Source: Phallusia fumigata (lineage: Eukaryota; Chordata; Ascidiacea; Phlebobranchia; Ascidiidae). From it: a stretch of DNA of 21,991 nucleotides. The notes beneath the pieces were generated by a model. The model was not told the DNA's origin and searched no databases. It saw only the letters and a list, made by a program, of their open reading frames with translations. The translations under genes were made by a program, and so were the position numbers. The DNA lies in contig QXVZ01006433.1 in NCBI GenBank assembly GCA_008931825.1, positions 1 through 21,991 on the forward strand, given 5' to 3'. Every line of letters starts with the position of its first letter. Within the stretch, counting starts at the first letter, position 1. Shown here piece after piece: positions 1 through 8,055 of this stretch.

Positions 1-638
1 TTGTTTACAACGATATTAATCGTAAATGTACCTCCTTTCAACTTTATCACCCCATTAGGTACCCCAAAAGGCGTTTGTTTTTCATGAACGGTCAATACTT
101 TGTCCAGTAAAATCGACCAAATATGATGAAACGCCAAACAAGAATGCGCTTAAATTATGAACGTTAAAACATACCGTTAAAACGAGTAAAATCTCAGGGT
201 CGTAAGGCAATTTTAGGGGGACCGCGAAGCGTCTTTGGTCTCACTTGGTCGATGTTATTTCGCGTGACTACAGATACATTACGGGTGTACGTTTTATATG
301 CAGCATTGATTGTGGCCTTTGTGACAATGCTTGCTTTGTGGATGCAATTGTGGCTTAAACAAAGCGTTGCGGGTGTGAAGTTATGAAGTAAAAATTATTT
401 GAGTTAAAGTGAACCGCGAGTCATCGAAAAAACTGCAGGGGGACCGTTGTGCAAATAATTTAAAAAAGTTTGAGAACCACTGGTGTAAAGGCAATAAAAC
501 AAGTTATTGTAGTATATTCACGTTTCTTCCTCATTAAAACTATACAGCAAATATCAACTCTATCCGAATTAATATTTCAATAAAGTCCCTGACGGTATTT
601 GATTAAACCTCTTTTTTTTAGGCTGTGATCAAACGGTA

Positions 639-665
639 CATTGGCGACATTGGCGACATTGGCGA
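639..665. repeat. 9-bp tandem repeat (CATTGGCGA x3)
   Basis: Three perfect head-to-tail copies of CATTGGCGA, just upstream of the 51-bp repeat. Confidence 0.85.
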
Positions 666-740
666 ACCTTATTCTCCAAAGAGCATTTTAATCAGCCCCA
701 AATCGTCATTTTGTTATTGGGGGAACACCTGTTAATATAA

Positions 741-865
741 CACATTTCGGTGCTTGCACATTTTCGACAAAATGTGCACACAAGGTGCGCGCACATTTCG
801 GTGCTTGCACATTTTTGAAAAAATGTGCACAAAATGTGCGCGCACATTTTTACGCACATTGTGCG
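741..865. repeat. 51-bp tandem repeat with perfect hairpins
   Basis: Two full units (741-791 and 792-842) and a partial third (843-865). Each full unit contains TGCACATTTT, a 4-nt spacer and AAAATGTGCA (755-778 and 806-829), a perfect 10-bp inverted repeat. CpG/GCGCGC-type bases sit between units. Confidence 0.85.
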
Positions 866-1339
866 AATAAATGGTGCATTCTCTGTTGCGAATTCTGCCA
901 CAGGTTTAGCAGCTGCGGGCCTTTTAAGATCATGAATTAAGCAGCTGTAGTGGTTCTTAACATAGGCTCCATCTGTTGTGGTCTTTTTGGTCCAGTTTGT
1001 TTCTCACTGCCGAAAAACCAGGCAAGTTTTCTTAACGCTGCGATTCCACTGCAAGAATGCAGTCAGATCATTAAGCCAGCGACTCATAGACCACAATACA
1101 GTTTTTACAGTAAAACATTCAACAAATTTAATCGCGGCTTACTTTTTACCACAAGTTGTTTAACGTAGTTTGTCCGCTTGGTTACAGCCGTACATTGGAT
1201 TCCCTCTTGTTGTTTTGAACAAACATGTACTCATACCAAATATTACCAAAAGTTGGCGCGGTAATACAGTTCAAGACTGCGTGAAAACAGATTTAATAAC
1301 TCATCTTTCCTGTCCGCTTGTTGCATCTGGAGTTGCTGT

Positions 1340-1990
1340 ATTTTGACACTATATTACAACATCCTACTTATTACCAAACTGACGCCCATTGTTTCCGTTC
1401 GCTATGAGCGCTATTACCACATTTTCCGTTCACGCAAAACACGAAACGCGTCGATCCGATATCCGCCAGGCATATTAGTCCAGCTGCAACACTGTCAAGC
1501 ATCAGTTAGAAATGTCACAGGCAATCAAACTTCCAGTAAAAATTGCTCGTAATTGTTTGGTTGTAGCCTGTGGGAAACTAACATGGCAGAAATGCATGAC
1601 AGGTTGCTTAGGGCATGTTCCCACATTTTTGATCGTTTAATTTTGTTAGTGTGACTTCAGAGTCGAAAAGTTGTTACAAATGATGTCTACGGCTGGAGAT
1701 AATTTGTCAATTTGACCAAGCAAAGACTCAAAATCATCAACAGCATATATGGATCCTCTAAAGACACAAACTTAGGTAAAGTTGTACTGTTTCAAATAAC
1801 ATTACCAGGCTTACTTGATAAAAGTGTAACCAGATTATAAAAACACGGGTCCGTTTCGTCTGCAAACAGTAATAAATCCAGGGGCGGTTCAGAAGTTAAG
1901 TTTTACCCTCGTTTTACGACCTAACGTTGCAAGTTAAACATGATGGAGCAGTAAAATTCTGCCACAGATTCAGTAGTTTTGGGTCAGGCT
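1340..1990. repeat. Upstream block related to 7280-7955
   Basis: 1340-1770 aligns by eye with 7490-7955 (shared strings include TTGGTTGTAGCCTGTGGG and CACTGTCAAGCATCAG), with about 60 bp of extra sequence in the latter. 1780-1990 aligns with 7280-7485 (shared CCTAACGTTGCAA). The same block recurs at 3240-3890 in the tandem copy. A fragment of the second part is also at about 880-925. Confidence 0.75.
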
Positions 1991-2268
1991 AGATGTTCAC
2001 TAATTTAGCAATTATTTGTTCAAATTTGCAGCTCTTACGTGTATGGGAGCGATCTTTTCAACATCACTAAAAAACAGAGTTGGATCAGCTATTTGTACTG
2101 AATATATTTGACAATACTCGAAGTCAGGGTTTTTATAGTGTCCTTGTCAGATAATTAAAAATCTTGCTTTACGACGTTATAGACTGTTGTTTTGAAGCAT
2201 TGACTGCAGAAACAGATTTCCAATTAAAAATAGAAGACTGTTAGCAAGAATTTCCCTTTACCGGCCAA

Positions 2269-3011
2269 ATGAAGAAACAGGGAACATGCACGTACGCTAA
2301 AGAGGTATGATATCGGAAAGTTTAAATGTTGGCGTAGTTATATTTTAGCTTTTTTTTCGCAGCAATCTTTGTTTGCGCTTCAAAGTGGTGGAGATGCTTG
2401 AAGGTTGGCAAATGTTTTGTTCTATAACAGTGAAAGTGAAGACAAAATCTTTAACAAAATTTAAAACTCAATTTCATTTAGTTTTATTTACGCAGGAAAA
2501 CACACCTGGATGCTACCTGAAAGCCCGCCACGTGCTGGCAATAATGGGTTTCGCTGGAATGTTTAACGTATACGCGTTAAGAACCAATCTAAGTGTGGCC
2601 ATTATTGCTATGGTGAACAACACAGAACAGCTGAAAACTACAGCAAATCAATCTGATATTTGCCCAGACAAAGGAGCAAGTATTGTATCCGATACACCAA
2701 CGGTAAGCAAACGTTACGAGATGTATTTTGGATAAGGTACATAGTTGTAACAAATAAGTTTCAGTTAGACGCACTTTGTGGGTTTGAATCCATTCCAGGA
2801 TTAATCTTTAAATATTTATATTTTTGTGGTTCGTAGGAGTTTTTACACATTCTAAGTTGTTATACCGAATCCTGCTTTATTAGAACGGAGTATTTGATTG
2901 GGATCCGGTGCAACGTGGTCTGGTGTTGGGATGTTATTATTACGGATACATTATAAGCAACGTGCCAGGTGCCTGGTTAGCAAGAAGAATTGGATTTAAG
3001 AAGGTTCTCGG
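2269..3011 (+). pseudogene. Truncated extra copy of gene A exons 1-3
   Basis: Exon 1 (2269-2304), exon 2 (2496-2702) and the first 128 nt of exon 3 (2884-3011) of gene A occur here, identical to the copy 1,900 bp downstream except for one silent GGA/GGG change (2994 versus 4894). Exon 3 is cut at 3011. Reading on across the junction adds 16 foreign residues and reaches TAA at 3061-3063, so this copy alone can only make a stub containing TM1 and part of TM2. If the duplication is real, splicing from exon 1 or 2 here to exon 2 or 3 of the downstream copy could still produce the normal protein. The alternative is an assembly error. Confidence 0.8.
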
Positions 3012-4168
3012 AAAACATTCAACAAATTTAATCGCGGCTTACTTTTTACCACAAGTTGTTTAACGTAGTTTGTCCGCTTGGTTACAGCCGTACATTGGAT
3101 TCCCTCTTGTTGTTTTGAACAAACATGTACTCATACCAAATATTACCAAAAGTTGGCGCGGTAATACAGTTCAAGACTGCGTGAAAACAGATTTAATAAC
3201 TCATCTTTCCTGTCCGCTTGTTGCATCTGGAGTTGCTGTATTTTGACACTATATTACAACATCCTACTTATTACCAAACTGACGCCCATTGTTTCCGTTC
3301 GCTATGAGCGCTATTACCACATTTTCCGTTCACGCAAAACACGAAACGCGTCGATCCGATATCCGCCAGGCATATTAGTCCAGCTGCAACACTGTCAAGC
3401 ATCAGTTAGAAATGTCACAGGCAATCAAACTTCCAGTAAAAATTGCTCGTAATTGTTTGGTTGTAGCCTGTGGGAAACTAACATGGCAGAAATGCATGAC
3501 AGGTTGCTTAGGGCATGTTCCCACATTTTTGATCGTTTAATTTTGTTAGTGTGACTTCAGAGTCGAAAAGTTGTTACAAATGATGTCTACGGCTGGAGAT
3601 AATTTGTCAATTTGACCAAGCAAAGACTCAAAATCATCAACAGCATATATGGATCCTCTAAAGACACAAACTTAGGTAAAGTTGTACTGTTTCAAATAAC
3701 ATTACCAGGCTTACTTGATAAAAGTGTAACCAGATTATAAAAACACGGGTCCGTTTCGTCTGCAAACAGTAATAAATCCAGGGGCGGTTCAGAAGTTAAG
3801 TTTTACCCTCGTTTTACGACCTAACGTTGCAAGTTAAACATGATGGAGCAGTAAAATTCTGCCACAGATTCAGTAGTTTTGGGTCAGGCTAGATGTTCAC
3901 TAATTTAGCAATTATTTGTTCAAATTTGCAGCTCTTACGTGTATGGGAGCGATCTTTTCAACATCACTAAAAAACAGAGTTGGATCAGCTATTTGTACTG
4001 AATATATTTGACAATACTCGAAGTCAGGGTTTTTATAGTGTCCTTGTCAGATAATTAAAAATCTTGCTTTACGACGTTATAGACTGTTGTTTTGAAGCAT
4101 TGACTGCAGAAACAGATTTCCAATTAAAAATAGAAGACTGTTAGCAAGAATTTCCCTTTACCGGCCAA

Positions 4169-4204
4169 ATGAAGAAACAGGGAACATGCACGTACGCTAA
4201 AGAG
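4169..4204 (+). CDS. Gene A exon 1 (proposed start exon)
   Basis: ATG at 4169 opens a 12-codon segment ending AAA GAG before a GTATGA donor. It is in phase 0, as exon 2 needs, and the ending matches the proposed first exon of gene C (AAAGAG|GTAAGG). An identical copy lies at 2269-2304. The alternative is an unspliced start at an in-frame ATG at 4294, which would keep exon 2 open upstream of its acceptor. The strong pyrimidine tract before 4396 argues for splicing. Short first exons cannot be confirmed without cDNA. Confidence 0.5.
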
Positions 4205-6911
4205 GTATGATATCGGAAAGTTTAAATGTTGGCGTAGTTATATTTTAGCTTTTTTTTCGCAGCAATCTTTGTTTGCGCTTCAAAGTGGTGGAGATGCTTG
4301 AAGGTTGGCAAATGTTTTGTTCTATAACAGTGAAAGTGAAGACAAAATCTTTAACAAAATTTAAAACTCAATTTCATTTAGTTTTATTTACGCAGGAAAA
4401 CACACCTGGATGCTACCTGAAAGCCCGCCACGTGCTGGCAATAATGGGTTTCGCTGGAATGTTTAACGTATACGCGTTAAGAACCAATCTAAGTGTGGCC
4501 ATTATTGCTATGGTGAACAACACAGAACAGCTGAAAACTACAGCAAATCAATCTGATATTTGCCCAGACAAAGGAGCAAGTATTGTATCCGATACACCAA
4601 CGGTAAGCAAACGTTACGAGATGTATTTTGGATAAGGTACATAGTTGTAACAAATAAGTTTCAGTTAGACGCACTTTGTGGGTTTGAATCCATTCCAGGA
4701 TTAATCTTTAAATATTTATATTTTTGTGGTTCGTAGGAGTTTTTACACATTCTAAGTTGTTATACCGAATCCTGCTTTATTAGAACGGAGTATTTGATTG
4801 GGATCCGGTGCAACGTGGTCTGGTGTTGGGATGTTATTATTACGGATACATTATAAGCAACGTGCCAGGTGCCTGGTTAGCAAGAAGAATTGGGTTTAAG
4901 AAGGTTCTCGGTGGTGCGATGTTTTTTTCATCAATCATTACTTTGGTGACGCCGGCAGCCGCTTACACCAGCTTTGAACTCTTTGTGGCCTTGAGAGTGA
5001 TACATGGATTTTTTCAAGTAAACAGTGTTTAAGATCTATCCAAAAATGTGTTCTTTCTGTTTGTGCAACTTTCTGTAGGGTGTATCATTTCCAACAATGT
5101 ATGGCGCCTGGGGCTCTTGGGCTCCCCCTATGGAAAGATCGATTCTGGTGTCAGCACACGTATCAGGGGCAAGTTTCGGCACCTGCGTTACTTGGCCATT
5201 AGCTGGTCTCATCGCTGATGGGTTAGGTTGGGAGGCAGTCTTCTATTTTACAGGTATTGTACTACAATTTTGTTTTTGCCCCTTATAATACCAATTACCT
5301 AGAAGCTATTTAACGTGGTAATGCCGTACAGCTGTTATGTCACAAAGCAATCTCTCCACACCAACAAAAACACAGTTTGTGTTTATTGGACTGTACATTT
5401 ATACTGTATACAGGTGGATGTGGATTGCTGTGGACAGTGTTTTGGTTTCTCCTGATCCACGACACACCAAATCAACACCCACGAATCTCTGAGCAGGAAA
5501 GAAAGTACATCAACGAAAGCATCGGCCTCGACAAACCCAAGGACAAAGTAAGATCAATATTTCGCAAACACCAACAACCACCACAATAACACCTTCTGTT
5601 ATGAAAAACTTACAGGTTCCAACCCCGTGGAAGTCAATGCTGACTTCTCTTCCAATATTTGGTATATTAGTGGCTCATTTTGCCAGCAACTGGGGAAACT
5701 ACACGCTTCTTGCAATGCTACCAACCTACATGAGCACCATACTCAAGTTCAACTTAGCCACGGTAAACTAACGTTTTATGTGGTTTAAACTCCCTCTAGA
5801 AGTCTAAAAAACCTTAGAAGTCTTAAAAGTTCGATTTTAAGAAAGGGTAATTGTCCAGATCATGAGTGTGCGAGGAGTAGTTAATAGATTAAACCATATA
5901 AATAGGCACGTCATTCACAGTTTTGAGACAAAACAGCACTTAAGTGGAGTTTGCTTGAAAAGTGTGTGTCGCTGAGCCCCATCGTACAATAGTACAAGGT
6001 GTTAAAGTAATCACACAGCTATATGTTGCATAAATCCACCTTCATCTGTCATTCAATTTTTAGAGCGGATTTCTCTCCTCTTTGCCCTTTATTCTCAAGT
6101 GGGTCATTACGTTGTTGGGAGGATACATCACCGACATGATTCGAAAGAGGAGTTGTGTATCCACAGTGGTAATTCGGAAAATCAACACAACCCTTGGATT
6201 AGGAATTCCCGCATTGTTTGTAGTGTTGGCTGGCTATATTGGTTGTAACGCAACTGCAGCTGTTGCATGCTTTGCCATGTCAGTCGCATTTATAGGTGTA
6301 ACAGGTAAAAAGTCGTGTTTTTAACAACTGTAACTGGATACCACTAAACCTGCGAGCTAAACTTTAGTTTAGGGACCCTGCTCGAGTCCGTCGAATGCGA
6401 GTTAAATCCAGGGCTTTGTTTGTTAAATCAAATTAAGTCTATAGCGAGTAACATGAAAGTTCATTTAATAGCAACAATTTTGTAATACAACGTTGTGTCT
6501 TGTTAATTTTCTTGGGTCTTTAGTTTTTCTATGATAGACCTTGTTATTCATGCAAACATACTCTGCGTCGTTGTAGTTTCTGGAATCAAAGCAAATACAC
6601 TCGACATTGCACCGAAATACGGCGGAATTGTTTTTGGAATTTCAAATACAGTTTCCAACATTCCGGGATTTCTAGCTCCGCAAGTGGTTGGATTTCTATT
6701 GCAGAATAAGGTAAGTAACAGTTGTCTTCACTAAAACCTAATTCCACATCACACAACATAGCTTTAACTACATTAACGTCTTTAGAATTCACTTGGCCAA
6801 TGGCATACAGTGTTCTGGATATCAGCGGCGATATACTTGACTGGAGCGGTCACATATCTGGTATGTGGGTCTGGAGTTGAGCAACCATGGGCAAAAGGCA
6901 ACATAACATAG
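4169..6911 (+). CDS. Gene A: SLC17-family (sialin/NPT-like) anion transporter, 9 exons
   Basis: This is a 12-helix major facilitator membrane carrier of the SLC17 group, a family that moves organic anions, phosphate or sialic acid across plasma or lysosomal membranes. The joined exons are 4169-4204, 4396-4602, 4784-5017, 5079-5253, 5414-5547, 5616-5762, 6064-6304, 6577-6710 and 6786-6911, giving 477 aa (human sialin has 495). Every junction is GT-AG and in phase. Recognisable motifs are YALRTNLSV in TM1, [12 protein letters not shown] before TM2, [11 protein letters not shown] in the TM4-TM5 loop, LPTYM in TM7, RKINTT and [11 protein letters not shown]23 and R41 match sialin R39 and R57. N53 and N63 are glycosylation sequons in the TM1-TM2 loop. 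The protein stops right after the last helix (GNIT), with no acidic tail exon like genes B and C. Exon 1 is the least certain part. The 5' portion exists twice in the window. The substrate is unknown. Confidence 0.88.
4396..4602 (+). CDS. Gene A exon 2: TM1 and glycosylated loop
   Basis: Residues 13-81. The acceptor TTTATTTACGCAG is followed by [13 protein letters not shown]1 with [15 protein letters not shown], and a hydrophilic loop with N53-N-T and N63-Q-S sequons and a cysteine (DICP). The donor is ACG|GTAAGC, phase 0. Its twin is at 2496-2702. Confidence 0.9.
4784..5017 (+). CDS. Gene A exon 3: TM2-TM4
   Basis: Residues 82-159, 234 nt, phase 0 at both ends. It starts [12 protein letters not shown] and contains GCYYYGY and [11 protein letters not shown]. 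It ends [10 protein letters not shown], where H155 and Q159 occupy the places of the paired TM4 glutamates of sialin. The donor is CAA|GTAAAC. Confidence 0.92.
5079..5253 (+). CDS. Gene A exon 4: TM4-TM5 loop
   Basis: Residues 160-218, 175 nt, ending in phase 1. [20 protein letters not shown] is the best-conserved SLC17 stretch, with Y167 in place of sialin H183. It ends [11 protein letters not shown]. The donor is ACAG|GTATTG. Confidence 0.92.
5414..5547 (+). CDS. Gene A exon 5: TM6 and start of central loop
   Basis: Residues 218-262. After the split glycine it reads [18 protein letters not shown], then the cytoplasmic [10 protein letters not shown] segment typical of SLC17A1-5, ending LDKPKDK before GTAAGA. 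Confidence 0.9.
5616..5762 (+). CDS. Gene A exon 6: TM7
   Basis: Residues 263-311, 49 codons, phase 0. It begins [11 protein letters not shown], then TM7 with [19 protein letters not shown]. The position of the vesicular glutamate transporter TM7 arginine is occupied by serine. The donor is ACG|GTAAAC. Confidence 0.9.
6064..6304 (+). CDS. Gene A exon 7: TM8-TM10
   Basis: Residues 312-392, 241 nt, ending in phase 1. It contains SGFLSSLP, the [11 protein letters not shown] loop, [10 protein letters not shown] and AGYIGCN. The acceptor is ATTTTTAG and the donor ACAG|GTAAAA. Confidence 0.92.
6577..6710 (+). CDS. Gene A exon 8: DIAP motif, TM11
   Basis: Residues 392-436, 134 nt. [17 protein letters not shown] is the family signature before TM11, followed by [15 protein letters not shown]. 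The acceptor is GTTGTAG and the donor AAG|GTAAGT. Confidence 0.92.
6786..6911 (+). CDS. Gene A exon 9: TM12 and stop
   Basis: Residues 437-477. [17 protein letters not shown] leads into TM12, then [14 protein letters not shown] and TAG at 6909-6911. The EQPWAK ending is where most SLC17 proteins enter their cytoplasmic tail. Here it stops at once. Confidence 0.9.
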   Translation, partial: NSLGQWHTVFWISAAIYLTGAVTYLVCGSGVEQPWAKGNIT

Positions 6912-6964
6912 AGGAAACAAGGTACAGGACAATGCGTAACTACTGAAGTATTAACGTTTCTTAA

Positions 6965-6970
6965 AATAAA
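6965..6970 (+). terminator. Polyadenylation signal of gene A
   Basis: An AATAAA hexamer starts 54 nt after the gene A stop codon. A second AATAAA lies at 7140-7145. Confidence 0.65.
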
Positions 6971-7279
6971 AATATTAAAGAATTTCCAATCCATAATGTT
7001 TTAGAAAGCTATCTACAATCCATGTTACACATATTAATATGTTCCAAAATTGTCATCAGGTCGCTTAAAGTTACATGCAAAGAAGTTCATTCCAACGCAT
7101 GAAGATACCCCATCTTCAGACAACAAACAACAAATTGAAAATAAAAACTAATCTTGGATTAATCGTCATTTACTTGATTTTCTTTTATCATTGTATTCAT
7201 GCTTTTGTTGCCATAATATTAACAACAATCAGTTGACAGTATGGAGAGGGTAATTTCCTATCCTGAGTGTTAGCAAGTA

Positions 7280-7955
7280 TGGTACACACTGGGAAACGTT
7301 GTACTTCTTCCAATAACATCAGCCGGTATATGTGAAAACCAAAGTTTGTTGCGTCTGCAAACGTTATTAAATTCACGCATTGTGCAGATGTTCAACTTAA
7401 TCATTTTTTCACAACCTAACGTTGCAAATTAAGCATGTTGGACAACAGAACTCTACAGCTTTTGCAGCTAAGGGCCTGCTATGGAAAACACTTTTACAAC
7501 ATTCTACTCATCAACAAAGCGACGCGCATTGTTTTCGTTATAAGCGCTGCTGCCACATTTTCCGCTATTGCAAACGCGTCGATGTAACATCCGTCAGGCA
7601 TTTAGTCCAGCTGCTACACTGTCAAGCATCAGCTAGAAATATCAAAGGCAATCAGCCTTCCAGCAAAAATGGCACGTGACGGTTTGGTTGTAGCCTGTGG
7701 GCAACTAACATGACAAAAATGCATTACAGGATGCTTTGAGGCATGTTCGTACTCTTTGTTCGTTGAATTTAGTTGGTGTAACTTCAGTTTAAGCAAAACA
7801 AATGGTATGAAGGTGCCTTCTTTGGGAAGAAATGTGCATCAGGCAACTGTAGGCAGGTCGACGGTTGCTACAAATGATATCTCCGACTTGAGATAACTTG
7901 TCAATTTCAGTAAATAAAGACTTATAACCATCAACAGCAAATCGATCCTCTAACA
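7280..7955. repeat. Intergenic block related to the gene A upstream region
   Basis: This counterpart of 1340-1990 has the two sub-blocks in the opposite order (7280-7485 matches 1780-1990, then 7490-7955 matches 1340-1770), as expected for a segment cut out of an alternating series. It ends just before the 8002 start exon of gene B. The rest of 6912-8001 holds only the gene A polyadenylation signals. Confidence 0.75.
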
Positions 7956-8001
7956 AAAAGCAACACGTAATACAGACAAGGGTTTAACCTGACTTCGCAA
8001 T

Positions 8002-8055
8002 ATGGCAGAAAGTTCAGAATCAAAGAAGCACTTCTTAAGTCAACCAAAAGTGGCG
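8002..8055 (+). CDS. Gene B alternative exon 1
   Basis: ATGG in a fair start context opens 18 codons (MAESSESKKHFLSQPKVA) ending at an excellent GTAAGT donor, in phase 0, so it can join exon 2 at 10237. It follows directly on the upstream block shared with gene A. It competes with 9682-9720. The two may be alternative promoters, or one may be chance. Confidence 0.42.

Larger units (their letters stand above)
1..2268. other. Non-coding region upstream of gene A
   Basis: I see no convincing gene here. AATAAA hexamers (for example near 493 and 579) could belong to the 3' end of a gene outside the window. The short open frames are explained by the tandem repeats or are chance. 1112 onward is the first copy of the duplicated unit, and 1340-1990 is related to 7280-7955. 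Confidence 0.6.
1112..3011 (+). repeat. 1,900-bp direct tandem repeat, copy 1
   Basis: This matches 3012-4911 along its whole length with a constant 1,900-bp offset. The only difference I found is A at 2994 versus G at 4894. It holds the gene A upstream region, exons 1 and 2 and the first half of exon 3. The boundaries show no shared bases beyond the unit itself. Confidence 0.93.
3012..4911 (+). repeat. 1,900-bp direct tandem repeat, copy 2
   Basis: This is the copy that continues into the intact exon 3 and the rest of gene A. Its left edge joins directly, without any N, to the interrupted exon 3 of copy 1. Confidence 0.93.

Noticed and set aside
692-901. Minus-strand frame with a repeated CASTEMCAH-type peptide
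   Set aside because: The peptide repeat is only the translation of the 51-bp DNA tandem repeat (51 is a multiple of 3).
1343-1552. Conserved-looking frame found also at 3243-3452 and, diverged, at 7422-7679
   Set aside because: The DNA blocks are related, but the frames lack a shared ATG and the similarity runs on through stops on both sides. This fits a non-coding repeat better than a peptide gene.
2769-2782. tRNA B-box-like string (GGTTTGAATCC) in gene A intron 2; similar strings at 9393 and 16040
   Set aside because: No A box at the right distance and no cloverleaf could be built around any of them.
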